A stretch of 32,778 nucleotides of DNA from Bradyrhizobium sp. AS23.2 (GTDB lineage Bacteria > Pseudomonadota > Alphaproteobacteria > Rhizobiales > Xanthobacteraceae): assembly GCF_001908185.1 (NCBI RefSeq), contig NZ_LGHM01000146.1, forward strand, positions 1 to 32,778. Reading direction: 5' to 3'. The notes under the pieces are model-generated. The model saw nothing but the letters and a program-made list of their open reading frames with translations, was not told where the DNA came from and did not search any database. Position numbers and translations under genes: made by a program. This document shows positions 14,450 to 21,058 of the stretch, one piece after another; position 1 is the stretch's first letter; every line of letters starts with the position of its first letter.

Positions 14450-16036
14450 ATGAGAAACTTCCATTTCCCCGGCAGGTCCACGGTTCACGCCACCAACGCG
14501 ATGGTGGCGACCTCGCATCCGCAGGCGTCGCTCGCCGCGATCGAGGTGCTGCGCGAGGGCGGCACGGCGGTGGACGCGGCAGTGGCGGGGTCGGCCGTGC
14601 TCGGCGTGATCGAGCCGCAATCGACCGGCATCGGCGGCGATTGCTTCGCGCTGATCCAGCCGCGTGGCGAGGGCAAGATCATCGCCTATAACGGCTCTGG
14701 CCGGGCACCGAAGGCGGCGAATGCCGACTGGTATCTCGAGCGCAAGATCAACTCGGTGCCGCTGACCTCGGCGCATGCGGTCTCGATCCCCGGCGTGGTC
14801 GACGCCTTCGCCACCGTGCTGCGCGATCACGGCAAATTCGGCTTCGACCGGCTGCTGCAGCCCGCGATCAAGGCGGCCGAAGAAGGCTACGTCGTCGCGC
14901 CCCGCATCGCCTTCGACTGGAAGAACCAGTTCGAGAAGCTGAAGAACGGCACTAACACCGTGCGTTACCTGCTGCCGCACGGCAAGCCGCCGGTGGCTGG
15001 CGACGTCATCCGCCAGGCGGAGCTCGGCAAGACGCTGCGCGCGATCGCCAAGGACGGCCGCGACGCGTTCTACAGGGGCCCGATCGCGGAGGACATGGTC
15101 GAGACGCTGCGCGGCATCGGCGGTCTGCACACCCTCGATGATTTCGCCGCGCACACCACCGAGACCACGACCCCGATCGGCACCACGTACAAGGGCTACG
15201 ACGTCTGGCAGTGCCCGCCGAACGGACCGGGCGTCACCATGCTGCTGATGCTGAATATCCTCTCGCGGTTCGACCTGACCAGGTACGCCCCGCTCAGCGT
15301 CGAACGCTTCCATCTCGAAGCTGAAGCCGCACGCATCGCCTACATGAATCGCGAGATGCATGTCGCCTCTCCCGAGCACATGAAGATCAACGTCGCCGAG
15401 ATGCTCGAAAAGGGCTTTGCCGACGAGTATATCAGCAAGATCCGCATGGACGGCATGCTCGATCTGCCGAACGTCGCGCCGCCGATGAACCCCTCGACCA
15501 TCTACATCACTGTGGTGGACAAGGACCGCAACGTCTGCTCGTTCATCAACTCGGTCGCGCATTCCTTCGGCTCGGCGATCGTCTCCAACAAGACCGGCGT
15601 GCTGTTCCAGAACCGCGCCGGCGGCTTCCGCATCCAGCCGGGCCATCCCAACTGCATCGAAGGCGGCAAGCGCCCGCTGCACACGATCATGCCGGGGCTG
15701 CTCACCAAGGGCGGCCGTTCGACGATGTCGTTCGCAGTGATGGGCGGACAGTACCAGCCGACCGGCCAGGCCCATCTCTTGACCAACATTCTCGACTATG
15801 GCTGCGACGTGCAAGAGGCGATCGACATGCCGCGCGGCCTGCACTACGAGGGCCAGTACCAACTCGAGGACAGCGTGCCGGCTGACATCGTCGAGGGGCT
15901 GAAGAAGCTTGGCCACAAGACCACCAGCGTGCTCGGCCCGCTCGGCGGCGCCCAGGCGATCTGGATCGACTGGGACAAGGGCACGCTGACCGGCGGCTCG
16001 GACCCGCGCAAGGACGGCTGCGCGCTGGGTTATTGA
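14450..16036 (+). CDS. Gamma-glutamyltransferase-family protein, cytoplasmic type (528 aa)
   Basis: An Ntn-hydrolase precursor that should cut itself into two subunits. Landmarks: HPQASLAAIEVLREGGTAVD and GIGGDCFALI in the large subunit; the expected nucleophile Thr350 in PSTIYITVVDKDRNV at the start of the small subunit; then FINSVAHSFGS and RPLHTIMPGL. There is no signal peptide, unlike periplasmic glutathione-degrading GGT, so it may act in the cytoplasm. Relatives of this sort include oxamate amidohydrolase (HpxW) and other amide hydrolases, so the substrate may not be glutathione. The start ATG 14450 has only a modest ribosome binding site. Alone between trhO (divergent) and the FKBP gene. 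Confidence 0.88.
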   Translation: MRNFHFPGRSTVHATNAMVATSHPQASLAAIEVLREGGTAVDAAVAGSAVLGVIEPQSTGIGGDCFALIQPRGEGKIIAYNGSGRAPKAANADWYLERKINSVPLTSAHAVSIPGVVDAFATVLRDHGKFGFDRLLQPAIKAAEEGYVVAPRIAFDWKNQFEKLKNGTNTVRYLLPHGKPPVAGDVIRQAELGKTLRAIAKDGRDAFYRGPIAEDMVETLRGIGGLHTLDDFAAHTTETTTPIGTTYKGYDVWQCPPNGPGVTMLLMLNILSRFDLTRYAPLSVERFHLEAEAARIAYMNREMHVASPEHMKINVAEMLEKGFADEYISKIRMDGMLDLPNVAPPMNPSTIYITVVDKDRNVCSFINSVAHSFGSAIVSNKTGVLFQNRAGGFRIQPGHPNCIEGGKRPLHTIMPGLLTKGGRSTMSFAVMGGQYQPTGQAHLLTNILDYGCDVQEAIDMPRGLHYEGQYQLEDSVPADIVEGLKKLGHKTTSVLGPLGGAQAIWIDWDKGTLTGGSDPRKDGCALGY

Positions 16037-16075
16037 TCCAAGAGCTGGGGCTGGAATCGGCGACCGCGTTGCGCT

Positions 16076-16106
16076 AGACACCTCCCGCCTCAAACGGAAG
16101 GTGTCT
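16076..16106 (+). promoter_or_regulatory. Hairpin sequestering the ribosome binding site of the FKBP gene
   Basis: AGACACCT (16076-16083) is the perfect inverse of AGGTGTCT (16099-16106). The second arm covers the Shine-Dalgarno purines (GGAAGG, 16096-16101), and the ATG follows at 16108. In the mRNA this would hide the ribosome binding site, a possible thermosensor or translation control. Confidence 0.4.
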
Positions 16107-16107
16107 T

Positions 16108-16572
16108 ATGCAGCGTTTCCAACGCGCGCTCCTCGCCATGATGTCGGCACTCGCGATCACCGTGATCGCCAGCGTGTCGCATTTCGTTTCCACCACGGCC
16201 TCGGCCCAGACCGCAGGAAAGACCATGACCACAGCTTCAGGCCTCCAGATCATCGACGGTACTGTCGGCACCGGCGCTTCGCCCAAGCCCGGCCAGATCT
16301 GCGTGATGCACTACACCGGCTGGCTCTATGAGAACGGCCAGAAGGGCAAGAAATTCGACTCGTCCGTGGATCGCAACGAGCCGTTCGAATTCCCGATTGG
16401 CAAGGGCCGCGTCATCGCCGGCTGGGACGAGGGCGTTGCCTCGATGAAGGTCGGCGGCAAGCGCACGCTAATCATCCCGCCGCAGCTCGGCTACGGCGCC
16501 CGCGGCGCCGGTGGCGTGATCCCGCCGAACGCGACGCTGATGTTCGACGTGGAATTGCTCGCGGTGAAGTGA
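16108..16572 (+). CDS. Exported FKBP-type peptidyl-prolyl isomerase (154 aa)
   Basis: Catalyses cis/trans isomerisation of prolyl bonds in folding proteins, here outside the cytoplasm. A signal peptide is clear: basic MQRFQR, hydrophobic core, and a likely cut after STTASA near residue 33. The FKBP domain fills the rest: VMHYTGWLYENGQKGKKFDS, FPIGKGRVIAGWDEGVASMK, RTLIIPPQLGYGARGAGGVI and FDVELLAVK, with the usual aromatic pocket residues (Tyr, Phe, Asp, Trp, Tyr) present. Length is as expected for a single-domain periplasmic FKBP. Its ribosome binding site is in a hairpin. Followed by a repeat and a strong terminator. Confidence 0.95.
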   Translation: MQRFQRALLAMMSALAITVIASVSHFVSTTASAQTAGKTMTTASGLQIIDGTVGTGASPKPGQICVMHYTGWLYENGQKGKKFDSSVDRNEPFEFPIGKGRVIAGWDEGVASMKVGGKRTLIIPPQLGYGARGAGGVIPPNATLMFDVELLAVK

Positions 16573-16580
16573 CGCTTCGC

Positions 16581-16681
16581 GTCATTCCGGGGCGGCTCGA
16601 AGAGCCGAACCCGGAATCTCGAGATCCTCAGGTGCGCAAGTGCGCACCGGAGTTCGATGCTGCGCTTCGCTCCGGGATGAC
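16581..16681. repeat. Palindromic repeat (GTCATTCCGGGG family), copy 1
   Basis: Begins GTCATTCCGGGGCGGCTCGA and ends CTCCGGGATGAC, with inner hairpins GGCTCGAAGAGCC and GGTGCGCAAGTGCGCACC and a central CTCGAGATCCT. A second, inverted copy lies at 27798-27899, sharing the GTGCGCA hairpin and the ATCTCGAGAT core. Confidence 0.8.
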
Positions 16682-16695
16682 TGAGCAAGACAACA

Positions 16696-16727
16696 AAAAG
16701 ACCGGCCTCGCGGCCGGTCTTTTCGTT
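16696..16727. terminator. Strong bidirectional Rho-independent terminator
   Basis: AAAAGACCGGCC (16696-16707) and GGCCGGTCTTTT (16712-16723) are perfectly inverted over loop TCGC, with A and T runs on both flanks. It can stop both the FKBP transcript (plus) and the truncated CsbD transcript (minus). Confidence 0.9.
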
Positions 16728-16739
16728 TTCAACTCTGGA

Positions 16740-16790
16740 CCCGATGGCCTCGTTGGCGGCGCCCTTGATCTTGTCGCTCGTGCTGCCCAC
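16740..16790 (-). pseudogene. Truncated CsbD-family gene, N-terminal fragment
   Basis: On the minus strand GTG 16790, with GGAGAG six bases ahead, opens MGSTSDKIKGAANEAIG, the exact type of N terminus found in CsbD-like stress proteins (normally about 60-80 aa). After 17 codons the similarity stops: the frame runs into the terminator hairpin and then into the repeat at 16581-16681. The body of the gene is missing. Either a deletion joined the gene start to the terminator, or only the start survives by chance. CsbD proteins are small general-stress proteins of unknown action. Confidence 0.6.
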
Positions 16791-16917
16791 GAAACTCTCC
16801 TTCCAATTTGCTCACGGAGACAATGTCTGGGGCTACGCGGGGTCCGATTTTGGTATGGCTTGCGGACGCGGCTTCGGGTTAGTTTGCCGCGCACGGAACC
16901 AACAGAAAGCAAGTCCC

Positions 16918-17430
16918 ATGACCGGCCATGACCATTCGCATTCCCACCATGACCACGATCACGACGATCGCTGGAAACATGACGGCGTGCGCGTCATTCC
17001 CGGCAACAAGCTCGATACGAACGTGCCGTCGACGGCAGGTATGGACCGCGCGGCCGCGATCAATTTCGCACGCGTCGGCGCGCAGAAATTGTGGGCGGGC
17101 ACCGTCAGCATCAAGCCGGATGCCAAGACCGGCGCGCATCACCACGGCCATCTCGAAAGCGTCATCTACGTGGTGAAGGGCAAGGCGCGCATGCGCTGGG
17201 GCGAGAGTCTGCAATTCACCGCGGAGGCCGGCCCCGGCGATTTCATTTTCGTCCCGCCTTACGTGCCGCACCAGGAGATCAACGCCAGCCCGGACGAGGT
17301 GCTGGAATGCGTATTGGTGCGCAGCGACGGTGAGGCGGTCGCGATCAACCTCGACATCGAGCCGGTCGAGAAGCCCGAGACCGTGCTGTGGATCGATCCG
17401 GTCCACCGGGACCCGAACGAGAAGAAGTAA
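16918..17430 (+). CDS. Single-domain cupin protein with His-rich N terminus (170 aa)
   Basis: ATG 16918 starts a short His/Asp-rich tail (HDHSHSHHDHDHDD), likely metal binding, then a cupin domain: motif 1 is GAHHHGHLESVIYVVKGKAR (two His and Glu metal ligands) and motif 2 is GPGDFIFVPPYVPHQEINAS (His ligand). The four canonical ligand positions are therefore intact, so a Mn, Fe or Ni site is expected. Substrate and reaction cannot be told; cupins of this kind include dioxygenases, isomerases and binding proteins. No signal peptide. Followed by a 10-bp hairpin. Divergent from the truncated CsbD gene. Confidence 0.85.
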   Translation: MTGHDHSHSHHDHDHDDRWKHDGVRVIPGNKLDTNVPSTAGMDRAAAINFARVGAQKLWAGTVSIKPDAKTGAHHHGHLESVIYVVKGKARMRWGESLQFTAEAGPGDFIFVPPYVPHQEINASPDEVLECVLVRSDGEAVAINLDIEPVEKPETVLWIDPVHRDPNEKK

Positions 17431-17443
17431 AGCTGAAGAACCT

Positions 17444-17472
17444 CGCGGGGTTCGGTGCGACAGAACCCCGCG
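17444..17472 (+). terminator. Stem-loop behind the cupin gene
   Basis: CGCGGGGTTC (17444-17453) is perfectly inverted as GAACCCCGCG (17463-17472), 13 bp after the cupin stop. No T run follows directly. Probably a terminator or 3'-end hairpin separating the cupin gene from the VOC cluster. Confidence 0.5.
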
Positions 17473-17503
17473 GTCGACGGTCGGAAAAAATATTCGGATG
17501 CCG

Positions 17504-17530
17504 TGTCGGATGGCCGCTGGGCCGTCCGTC
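17504..17530 (+). promoter_or_regulatory. ECF-sigma-type promoter candidate for the VOC genes
   Basis: TGTCGG (17504-17509) followed by CGTCCGTC (17523-17530) resembles the -35/-10 pairs of ECF41/ECF42-type promoters as I remember them (TGTC.. and CGTC). ECF42 factors are known to govern DGPF-type and associated genes. It lies 32 bp before the first VOC start. No ECF gene is in the window, so the factor would be elsewhere. Confidence 0.4.
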
Positions 17531-17561
17531 CTTGGGCGGAACCCCCTGCAAGGAGCTTCCG

Positions 17562-17990
17562 ATGCCCAAGATGATCTTCGTTAACCTGCCGGTGACCGAC
17601 CTCACTCGCGCCACCGCCTTTTATGAGGCGATCGGCGCGGTCAAGAACCCGCAATTCAGCGATGACACGGCGTCCTGCATGGTCTTTTCCGAGACCATCT
17701 ACGTCATGCTGCTCACCCACGACAAATTCCGCCAGTTCACGCCGAAGACGATCGCGGATGCAAAGACCTCGAGCGAGGTGCTGATCTGCCTGTCCGCCGA
17801 CAGCCGCAACGACGTCGATGACATCGTCGGCAAGGCGACGGCGTCAGGCGGCAAAGCCGATCCCGGTCCGAAGCAGGATTTCGGCTTCATGTATGGCCGC
17901 AGCTTCGAGGATCCGGATGGCCATATCTGGGAAGTGATGTGGATGGACGTGGCCGCGGCGACGACGCAGCCCGACATGGCGAATGCCTGA
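17562..17990 (+). CDS. VOC-superfamily protein (142 aa), tandem copy 1
   Basis: A glyoxalase/bleomycin-resistance-fold protein. It starts at ATG 17562 with AAGGAG nine bases ahead. The N-terminal KMIFVNLPVTDLTRATAFYE and the closing YGRSFEDPDGHIWEVMWMD are the two beta-alpha-beta-beta-beta half signatures of VOC proteins; the late Glu of WEVMW is a usual metal-ligand position. This subgroup (about 140 aa, FVNLPVxDL start) is common in rhizobia near DGPF and ECF genes; its substrate is unknown. It is about 80 percent identical by eye to the next gene, so they arose by duplication. Cytoplasmic. Confidence 0.9.
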   Translation: MPKMIFVNLPVTDLTRATAFYEAIGAVKNPQFSDDTASCMVFSETIYVMLLTHDKFRQFTPKTIADAKTSSEVLICLSADSRNDVDDIVGKATASGGKADPGPKQDFGFMYGRSFEDPDGHIWEVMWMDVAAATTQPDMANA

Positions 17991-18030
17991 TCGTCCCATT
18001 TCGAACCTCGAAGTTTCCAGGAGCATTCAG

Positions 18031-18459
18031 ATGTCCAAGATGATCTTCGTCAATCTGCCGGTGACCGACCTCAAGCGTGCCACCGCCTTTTATGAGGCGA
18101 TCGGTGCGGCCAAGAACCCGCAATTCTGCGACGACACGGCGAGCTGCATGGTCATTTCCGAGACCATCTTCGCCATGCTGCTGACCCACGACAAGTTTCG
18201 TCAGTTCACGCCGAGGCCGATCGCCGATGCCAGGACCGGGAGCCAGGTGCTGATCTGCCTGTCCGCGGATAGCCGGAACGAGGTCGACGACATCGTCGGC
18301 AGGGCGGAGGCCGCGGGCGGCATGGCCGATCCCAGCCCGAAGGAAGAGTTCAGCTTCATGTACGGCCGCAGCTTCGAGGACCTGGATGGCCATATGTGGG
18401 GAGTGACGTGGGTAGACATGGCGGCTGCCACCACCCAGCCCGACATGGCGAGCGCCTGA
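18031..18459 (+). CDS. VOC-superfamily protein (142 aa), tandem copy 2
   Basis: Same length and layout as the preceding gene: KMIFVNLPVTDLKRATAFYE at the start and YGRSFEDLDGHMWGVTWVD near the end, both finishing in ATTQPDMA-A. It starts 40 bp after the first copy's stop, with CAGGAG ahead. One difference may matter: copy 1 has WEVMW where copy 2 has WGVTW, so the late Glu that is often a metal ligand is replaced by Gly. Copy 2 may therefore have lost metal binding or taken a new role. Part of a three-gene VOC operon. Confidence 0.9.
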   Translation: MSKMIFVNLPVTDLKRATAFYEAIGAAKNPQFCDDTASCMVISETIFAMLLTHDKFRQFTPRPIADARTGSQVLICLSADSRNEVDDIVGRAEAAGGMADPSPKEEFSFMYGRSFEDLDGHMWGVTWVDMAAATTQPDMASA

Positions 18460-18491
18460 TCGAAGCCCTCCGAACATAAGGAGTATTCACG

Positions 18492-18980
18492 ATGTCCAAG
18501 GTCGTGCCCTGCATGTGGTTCAACGGCGATGCCGAGGAAGCCGCGAAGTTCTACGTCTCGCTGGTTCCGAATTCGAAGATCACGAACGTTCAGCACAACG
18601 TTTCGGACAACCCGTCCGGCAAGGAAGGCTCCGTGCTCGTCGTCGAGTTCACCGTGGCCGGACAGCCGCTGGTGGCGCTCAACGGCGGGATGAAGATGGA
18701 ATACACCCACGCACTTTCGCTGATGATCCATTGCGACGACCAAGCCCAGGTCGACAGCGTGTGGAGCGCGTTCCTCGCTCATGGCGGCAGTGAAGGGCAG
18801 TGCGGCTGGCTGAGGGACAGCTACGGTGTGTCCTGGCAGGTGGTGCCGAAGGTGATGTTCGAATTCCTCTCGAGCCCCGACAAGGCCGCGGCCGGGCGCG
18901 CAATGCAGGCCATGATGAAGATGGTCAAGCTGGATGCGGGTGTTCTGCGTCAGGCGTTCGAGGGCAAGTCGGCGGCGTGA
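18492..18980 (+). CDS. PhnB-like VOC protein (162 aa)
   Basis: Third gene of the VOC operon, 32 bp downstream, with AAGGAG ahead of ATG 18492. VVPCMWFNGDAEEAAKFYVS and LVPNSKI are the typical start of the PhnB / 3-demethylubiquinone-9 3-methyltransferase-like family; CGWLRDSYGVSWQVVP is the family's second half with the conserved Asp-Ser-Tyr-Gly-Val-Ser-Trp-Gln run. Despite the family name, methyltransferase activity is not expected from this fold. The C-terminal helix AMQAMMKMVKLD is standard. Substrate unknown. Followed by a repeat, then the convergent envelope genes. Confidence 0.92.
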   Translation: MSKVVPCMWFNGDAEEAAKFYVSLVPNSKITNVQHNVSDNPSGKEGSVLVVEFTVAGQPLVALNGGMKMEYTHALSLMIHCDDQAQVDSVWSAFLAHGGSEGQCGWLRDSYGVSWQVVPKVMFEFLSSPDKAAAGRAMQAMMKMVKLDAGVLRQAFEGKSAA

Positions 18981-18996
18981 TGCTCCGATAGGTGCT

Positions 18997-19082
18997 GTAG
19001 GGTGGGCAAAGGCGCGTTCGCGCCGTGCCCACCAACTTTCTCCGACGGAGGGTGGTGGGCACGCTTCGCTTTGCCACCCTAC
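18997..19082. repeat. Palindromic repeat (GTAGGGTGGGCAAAG family), copy 1
   Basis: GTAGGGTGGGCAAAG at the left faces CTTTGCCACCCTAC at the right (one base missing in the arm), with GTGCCCACCA and TGGTGGGCAC inside. A second copy, inverted, is at 26441-26534. Sits between two convergent transcripts. Confidence 0.85.
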
Positions 19083-19103
19083 GAGACCTTGCCTCGGACC
19101 CTC

Positions 19104-20240
19104 TCAATAATTGATCCGCAGCCCCACACCGCCGTGAATGGTATTTCCAACCGGCTGCGGGCCCAGCGTGCCGTTGGCGAAGAGGTCCACGATCCAGCCC
19201 TTGGACACGCGGAAGCCGAGACGGCCGCCATATTCGAACCAGCCCTGGTTGCCCATCGTCGGCACCACCATGCCGTCTCCCGTCACGGTGGCGACGATGC
19301 CGCTGTGACTGGCAAACGACTGTACCCAGCCGCCATTGATGTTGGCCTCGACGTTGCTGCCGTAGAGATGCGTCCATTGGCCGCCGATCTTGACCAGGCT
19401 GGTGCGGTCGGTGCCGGTCGCAATCGTGGCGTCGAACGGATTGAACGCCACCGCGCTGTCGGTGTAGCCGGACACACGCTGCCAGAGCTGCCAGACCTCG
19501 ATGGAAGCTGCGACCTCGTCGCGGGGCGACACCCGGCTCATCCAGCCGGCGCGGCCGTACACGGCGTAGTTCGAGGCGTTGGTCGAGCTCGTGACGCTCA
19601 CCGGGCCGAGGCTGGTGTTGTAGCTGCGGGTGTAGCGCGCCTTCTCCCACGGCGTCAGGATCGTGCCGACGTCGAAGAATGGGCGTGAGGAGCCCCAGTC
19701 GGTGAAGTCGTAGCGCAGCGCGAAGGCGCCGATCGGCGCGCTGGTGATGTTGTAGTCGCCTTCGCTGTACTGCGTGTAGGCGATGCCGGCGAGCAGCGAC
19801 AGATTGTTGGTGAGCTGCTTGCGGCCGTGGATGCCGGCCGAGAACGAGCCGGCCGAGCCGAACGCGCTGACGCAGTCGCTGCAATTGACCTGCTCATTGA
19901 CGCCGAGCAGCACCGTGCCGAGCACCCGGTTGGTGATCATCTGGTTGAAGCGTTGGTTGGCGAGGCCACCGATCGAATTGCCACTGGAATCAGCGCCGGT
20001 CGGGGCCGGTGGTGGGTACGAGCTCGGTGAGGACGTCGGATACGGGCTCGGCGACGGTGACGGATAGGGGCTGGGAGAGGGGGAAGGTGAGGGCGACGGG
20101 GAGGGCGTCGGCTCGCCGCACTCGGCCTCGCAACCGGTCTCTGCTGCCGCCGGCCGGGCATCGAATACGACGAAAGCAAACGCAGCGGATGCGGCCATTG
20201 CGGCGGCGAGAACGAAGCGCCTGACGTTGAATTTCGCCAT
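19104..20240 (-). CDS. Outer-membrane beta-barrel protein with Ser/Pro linker (378 aa)
   Basis: ATG 20240, two bases after the FecR gene's stop. A signal peptide (VRRFVLAAAMAASAAFAF core) ends near ARPAAA, residue 33. Residues about 44-80 are a Pro-alternating linker (PSPSPSPSPSPSPYP and similar), preceded by Cys37 and Cys41. From about residue 90 to the end there are alternating amphipathic strands with aromatic girdles, ending in GGVGLRINY; a C-terminal aromatic residue is the usual signal for outer-membrane assembly. It is like an autotransporter-type barrel without passenger, or a porin-like barrel. The linker would face the periplasm or surface and could be a glycosylation site. Ligand unknown. 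Confidence 0.78.
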   Translation of the reverse strand: MAKFNVRRFVLAAAMAASAAFAFVVFDARPAAAETGCEAECGEPTPSPSPSPSPSPSPYPSPSPSPYPTSSPSSYPPPAPTGADSSGNSIGGLANQRFNQMITNRVLGTVLLGVNEQVNCSDCVSAFGSAGSFSAGIHGRKQLTNNLSLLAGIAYTQYSEGDYNITSAPIGAFALRYDFTDWGSSRPFFDVGTILTPWEKARYTRSYNTSLGPVSVTSSTNASNYAVYGRAGWMSRVSPRDEVAASIEVWQLWQRVSGYTDSAVAFNPFDATIATGTDRTSLVKIGGQWTHLYGSNVEANINGGWVQSFASHSGIVATVTGDGMVVPTMGNQGWFEYGGRLGFRVSKGWIVDLFANGTLGPQPVGNTIHGGVGLRINY

Positions 20241-20242
20241 CG

Positions 20243-20944
20243 TTACCGCCCGCACAGCATGCCGTCGTCGTGGACGGCGGGCGTGATGGTCGGAGACGCG
20301 TCGGCATATTGGTTGACCGAGCACAGCCCGGCGCTTGCGGCGCAGTTCGCGGCAAACGTCCAGGGCGGCGTATTGGTTTTGGTGATGCTGACCTTGCCGC
20401 CGGTCGAGGTGATCACCGCGGTGTCGCCGGGCTGGGTGAGCTGCACGCACTGGGAGTTCGTCGTGCAAACGCTGGCCGCGCCGTCCTGGAGCACGACGAC
20501 GGAGCGTCCGCGCTGGGAGAGGATGTCGAGCGTGGTGCCGCGCACGCCGATGGTCGCGAGCGGCGTCGTGATCTTGTAGGCGGTCTTCTCCGAATGTCCG
20601 GTGACGAAACGGAATGCGCCGGTGGTCATGCGGATCGCGACGTCGCGATAGCTGTGCTCGTCGTTGAAGACGGTGCGGTCGAGCTTCAGCGTGGCGCTCG
20701 GCCCCAGCGACAAATTGGTGCTGTCGGCCATGACGAAGCGCGCCGCGCTGTCAGCACCGGTGCGGACGGTCTCGTCGCGCAACATGCTGTCGCCGACGCT
20801 GATCGGCGTCGTGGTTGCGGCCACGCGCACCACTTCGTTCTGGATCACGACGGCTTCGCCGACGCGCGTCTGCGCCAGCGCGCAAGGCGCCGCGCACAAT
20901 GCGGCTGACAACAGTGTGGGGAAAAACAAGAAACGCAAATTCAT
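20243..20944 (-). CDS. Exported FecR-domain protein (233 aa)
   Basis: The start is ATG 20944, because MNLRFLFFPTLLSAALCAAP is a clean signal peptide ending at ALAQ; the longer frame from 21013 would bury it. The FecR domain spans about residues 40-150: VGDSMLRDETVRTGADSAAR, FVMADSTNLSLGPSATLKLD, and the GAFRFVTGH and YKITTPLATIGVRGTTLDIL segments that define this family. Unlike true FecR anti-sigma regulators there is no transmembrane helix or cytoplasmic part, so it is a periplasmic or surface structural member, ending in a Cys-containing tail. It is cotranscribed with the beta-barrel gene, 2 nt apart, so the two products probably act together. Confidence 0.85.
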   Translation of the reverse strand: MNLRFLFFPTLLSAALCAAPCALAQTRVGEAVVIQNEVVRVAATTTPISVGDSMLRDETVRTGADSAARFVMADSTNLSLGPSATLKLDRTVFNDEHSYRDVAIRMTTGAFRFVTGHSEKTAYKITTPLATIGVRGTTLDILSQRGRSVVVLQDGAASVCTTNSQCVQLTQPGDTAVITSTGGKVSITKTNTPPWTFAANCAASAGLCSVNQYADASPTITPAVHDDGMLCGR

Positions 20945-21058
20945 TTCGCAACCGATCGATGTGTCCCTGATCGTACCGGATCTCGCGCGCTTGCGATGTG
21001 ACGAAATTATCACTAGCGGCGCGGGACGTGCGTTATCCTTAGTGACAGTTGCGGCAGA

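Noticed and set aside
14420..16093. Minus-strand open frame (557 codons) opposite the gamma-glutamyltransferase gene
   Set aside because: Antisense shadow of a clear coding gene, with no recognisable motif.
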